A DNA stretch of 13,969 bases, taken from positions 1 through 13,969 of the forward strand of contig JAZRZG010000086.1 in assembly GCA_045601305.1 (NCBI GenBank). Direction: 5' to 3'. The DNA is from Equadaptatus sp045601305 (GTDB taxonomy: Bacteria; Synergistota; Synergistia; Synergistales; Synergistaceae). The position numbers were made by a program, and so were the translations under genes. The notes under the pieces were generated by a model that saw nothing but the letters and a program-made list of their open reading frames with translations, ran no database searches and was not told where the DNA came from. This document shows, in pieces, positions 12,934 through 13,969 of the stretch; the first letter of the stretch is position 1, and every line of letters begins with the position of its first letter.

Positions 12934-13776
12934 ATGAAAAGCAAACGCTGTGCAAGAATACTGTCCCGGCTGTTGTCAGCCGTATTTTTGACATTTTTTC
13001 TTTCGCTGCCTGTTCAGGCGTCTGATGATTTGACGATACATTTCTTCAACGTCGGTAAGGGCGACTGCATTCTCATCAAACAGGCGGAATACAACGTTAT
13101 GCTTGACACCGGCTATGAAAAAACGATTGACGCCGTGCTTGAAGAACTCCAAAATTCCTTCGGGGTAGGAAAATTTGACTGCCTGATACTCAGCCATTAC
13201 GACAAAGACCACGTGGGCGGGGCGGGAAAGCTTCTGACAGCCGTTCCCGTCGGAGAAATATACGAAACCGATTACGACAAAAAGAAAAGCAAACACATAG
13301 ACCGTTACAGAAAAACGCTCGGCGAACTCTCAAAAAATCCCGTTGTTGTAAGGGAAACGACAAGCTTTGAACTTGGCGAACTGAAATTTACGATTTATCC
13401 GCCGAAGCCTTACGAGGGAATGGTATCAAACGATTCTTCGCTGATACTTCTGCTTGAATTTCGCGGGAAACGCTTCCTGTTCCTCGGAGACGCTCTGGAT
13501 AAAAGAATGGAAACCTATCTGTCAGAGCAGTTCACGGGCGAAATTGATTTTATGAAGCTGCCGCACCACGGCTTCTACCTGACAAAAAGCGAGCCTTTTA
13601 AAAATCTGTACTATGCGTGCAAACCCAAATACGGAGTAATCACCGATGCTCCGAAATACGATGTCAACAACGCGCCGAGCTTTATGTTCATGCTTGACGA
13701 CGCGCCTCTTTATCGCCTGCGTAACGGTGCGATAACAGTAATCTGCGACGGTGAAAAAATCGAAATCAGACAGTAG
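12934..13776 (+). CDS. Exported metallo-beta-lactamase-fold hydrolase (ComEC C-terminal domain-like)
   Basis: A 280-residue protein of the metallo-beta-lactamase fold, close to the hydrolase domain at the end of the DNA-uptake protein ComEC, but here free-standing and without the membrane channel. A signal peptide is clear: a basic start, a hydrophobic core at about residues 13-25, and VQA-S cleavage after A29. Metal-ligand motifs are S-H88-Y-D90-K-D92-H93 (the ComEC-type H-x-D-x-D-H), LG-D186-AL and P-H211-H212-G. NVGKGDCILIK and MLDTGYEK match the family's opening strands. It is expected to act outside the cytoplasmic membrane; nucleic acid or nucleotide is a likely substrate but unproven. 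AAGGAG (12918-12923) fixes ATG 12934. It stands alone after the tRNA terminator, with its own strong terminator. Confidence 0.85.
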   Translation: MKSKRCARILSRLLSAVFLTFFLSLPVQASDDLTIHFFNVGKGDCILIKQAEYNVMLDTGYEKTIDAVLEELQNSFGVGKFDCLILSHYDKDHVGGAGKLLTAVPVGEIYETDYDKKKSKHIDRYRKTLGELSKNPVVVRETTSFELGELKFTIYPPKPYEGMVSNDSSLILLLEFRGKRFLFLGDALDKRMETYLSEQFTGEIDFMKLPHHGFYLTKSEPFKNLYYACKPKYGVITDAPKYDVNNAPSFMFMLDDAPLYRLRNGAITVICDGEKIEIRQ

Positions 13777-13818
13777 AATAAAACAGAACGCCTAAACGGC
13801 GTTCTGTTTTATTTTTGA
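13777..13818. terminator. Bidirectional terminator between convergent genes
   Basis: A 16-bp perfect stem: AATAAAACAGAACGCC (13777-13792) with its complement at 13798-13813 around TAAAC, followed by TTTTT on the plus strand; the A-rich left arm supplies T's on the minus strand. It separates the hydrolase gene from the minus-strand gene ending at 13827. Confidence 0.92.
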
Positions 13819-13826
13819 AAGTTTAT

Positions 13827-13969
13827 TTATTCGTCTTCAAATTCAAGATTGTGTTCTATAGCACATTCGCCGCATACTACTACGGACTTGCCGTTTTCGA
13901 CTTCGTCTTCGTAGAATATGTCGCAGCATTCTTTCAGAACCTTACCGCAAAGGGCGCATACCAGCAACA
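13827..13969 (-). CDS. Zinc-ribbon-like small protein, C-terminal part
   Basis: An open minus-strand frame enters from the right edge and ends at TAA 13827-13829, giving 46 residues. Two Cys pairs are spaced like a zinc ribbon: VCALCGK near the start of the visible part and VCGECAIEHN about 25 residues later. The middle (DIFYEDEVENGKS) and the tail (LEFEDE) are acidic. Proteins of this look bind zinc structurally, but the start and any other domain are outside the window and I cannot name it. Confidence 0.65.
   Translation of the reverse strand, partial: LLVCALCGKVLKECCDIFYEDEVENGKSVVVCGECAIEHNLEFEDE

Overview
The window is bacterial chromosomal DNA of moderate GC content. Shine-Dalgarno sites are strong, genes are compact, and tRNAs carry an encoded CCA. 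Gene content (YcbZ-type Lon-like protease next to endonuclease III, a ComEC-like metallohydrolase, HigBA-like toxin-antitoxin, MvaI/BcnI-type restriction enzyme) fits an anaerobic Synergistota- or Bacillota-like organism, but I cannot fix the phylum from sequence alone.

Layout: (1) 1-3270 holds two acyltransferase-3 membrane proteins and a cold-shock protein gene. The promoter and structured leader of the cold-shock gene occur twice, once before csp and once before the first acyltransferase, where csp itself is missing and a decayed piece of another acyltransferase gene is fused behind the leader. (2) 3272-6459 holds a Lon-like ATP-dependent protease and endonuclease III, overlapping by 1 nt and ended by a hairpin terminator. 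(3) 6520-6712 is a 193-bp miniature transposable element with 26-bp imperfect terminal inverted repeats and a perfect 8-bp target duplication in the T-tract of that terminator. (4) 6801-10541 is a restriction-modification locus: a more A+T-rich two-gene type II module (C5-methyltransferase with an N-terminal helix-turn-helix domain, then an MvaI/BcnI-like nuclease) lies between two broken gene ends that look like leftovers of an older, unrelated restriction system. (5) 10550-11314 is a HigB/HigA-like toxin-antitoxin operon with its own promoter and terminator. (6) 11354-11753 is a small basic protein of unknown function on the minus strand. (7) 11754-12574 has no convincing gene but is full of hairpins and has a 26-bp direct repeat. 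(8) 12575-12913 is a tRNA operon (Leu-UAA, initiator fMet, Met) with strong promoter and terminator. (9) 12934-13776 encodes an exported metallo-beta-lactamase-fold protein, and the window closes inside a minus-strand zinc-ribbon protein.

How it fits together: 6.5-12.6 kb behaves as a variable island between housekeeping genes. It contains a transposable element, a replaced restriction system, a toxin-antitoxin pair, an orphan gene and a repeat-rich, hairpin-rich spacer. The most interesting points are the swap of one restriction system for another with both scars visible, the miniature element with a clean target duplication, the re-used cold-shock leader in front of a membrane acyltransferase, and the unexplained structured spacer at 11790-12188.
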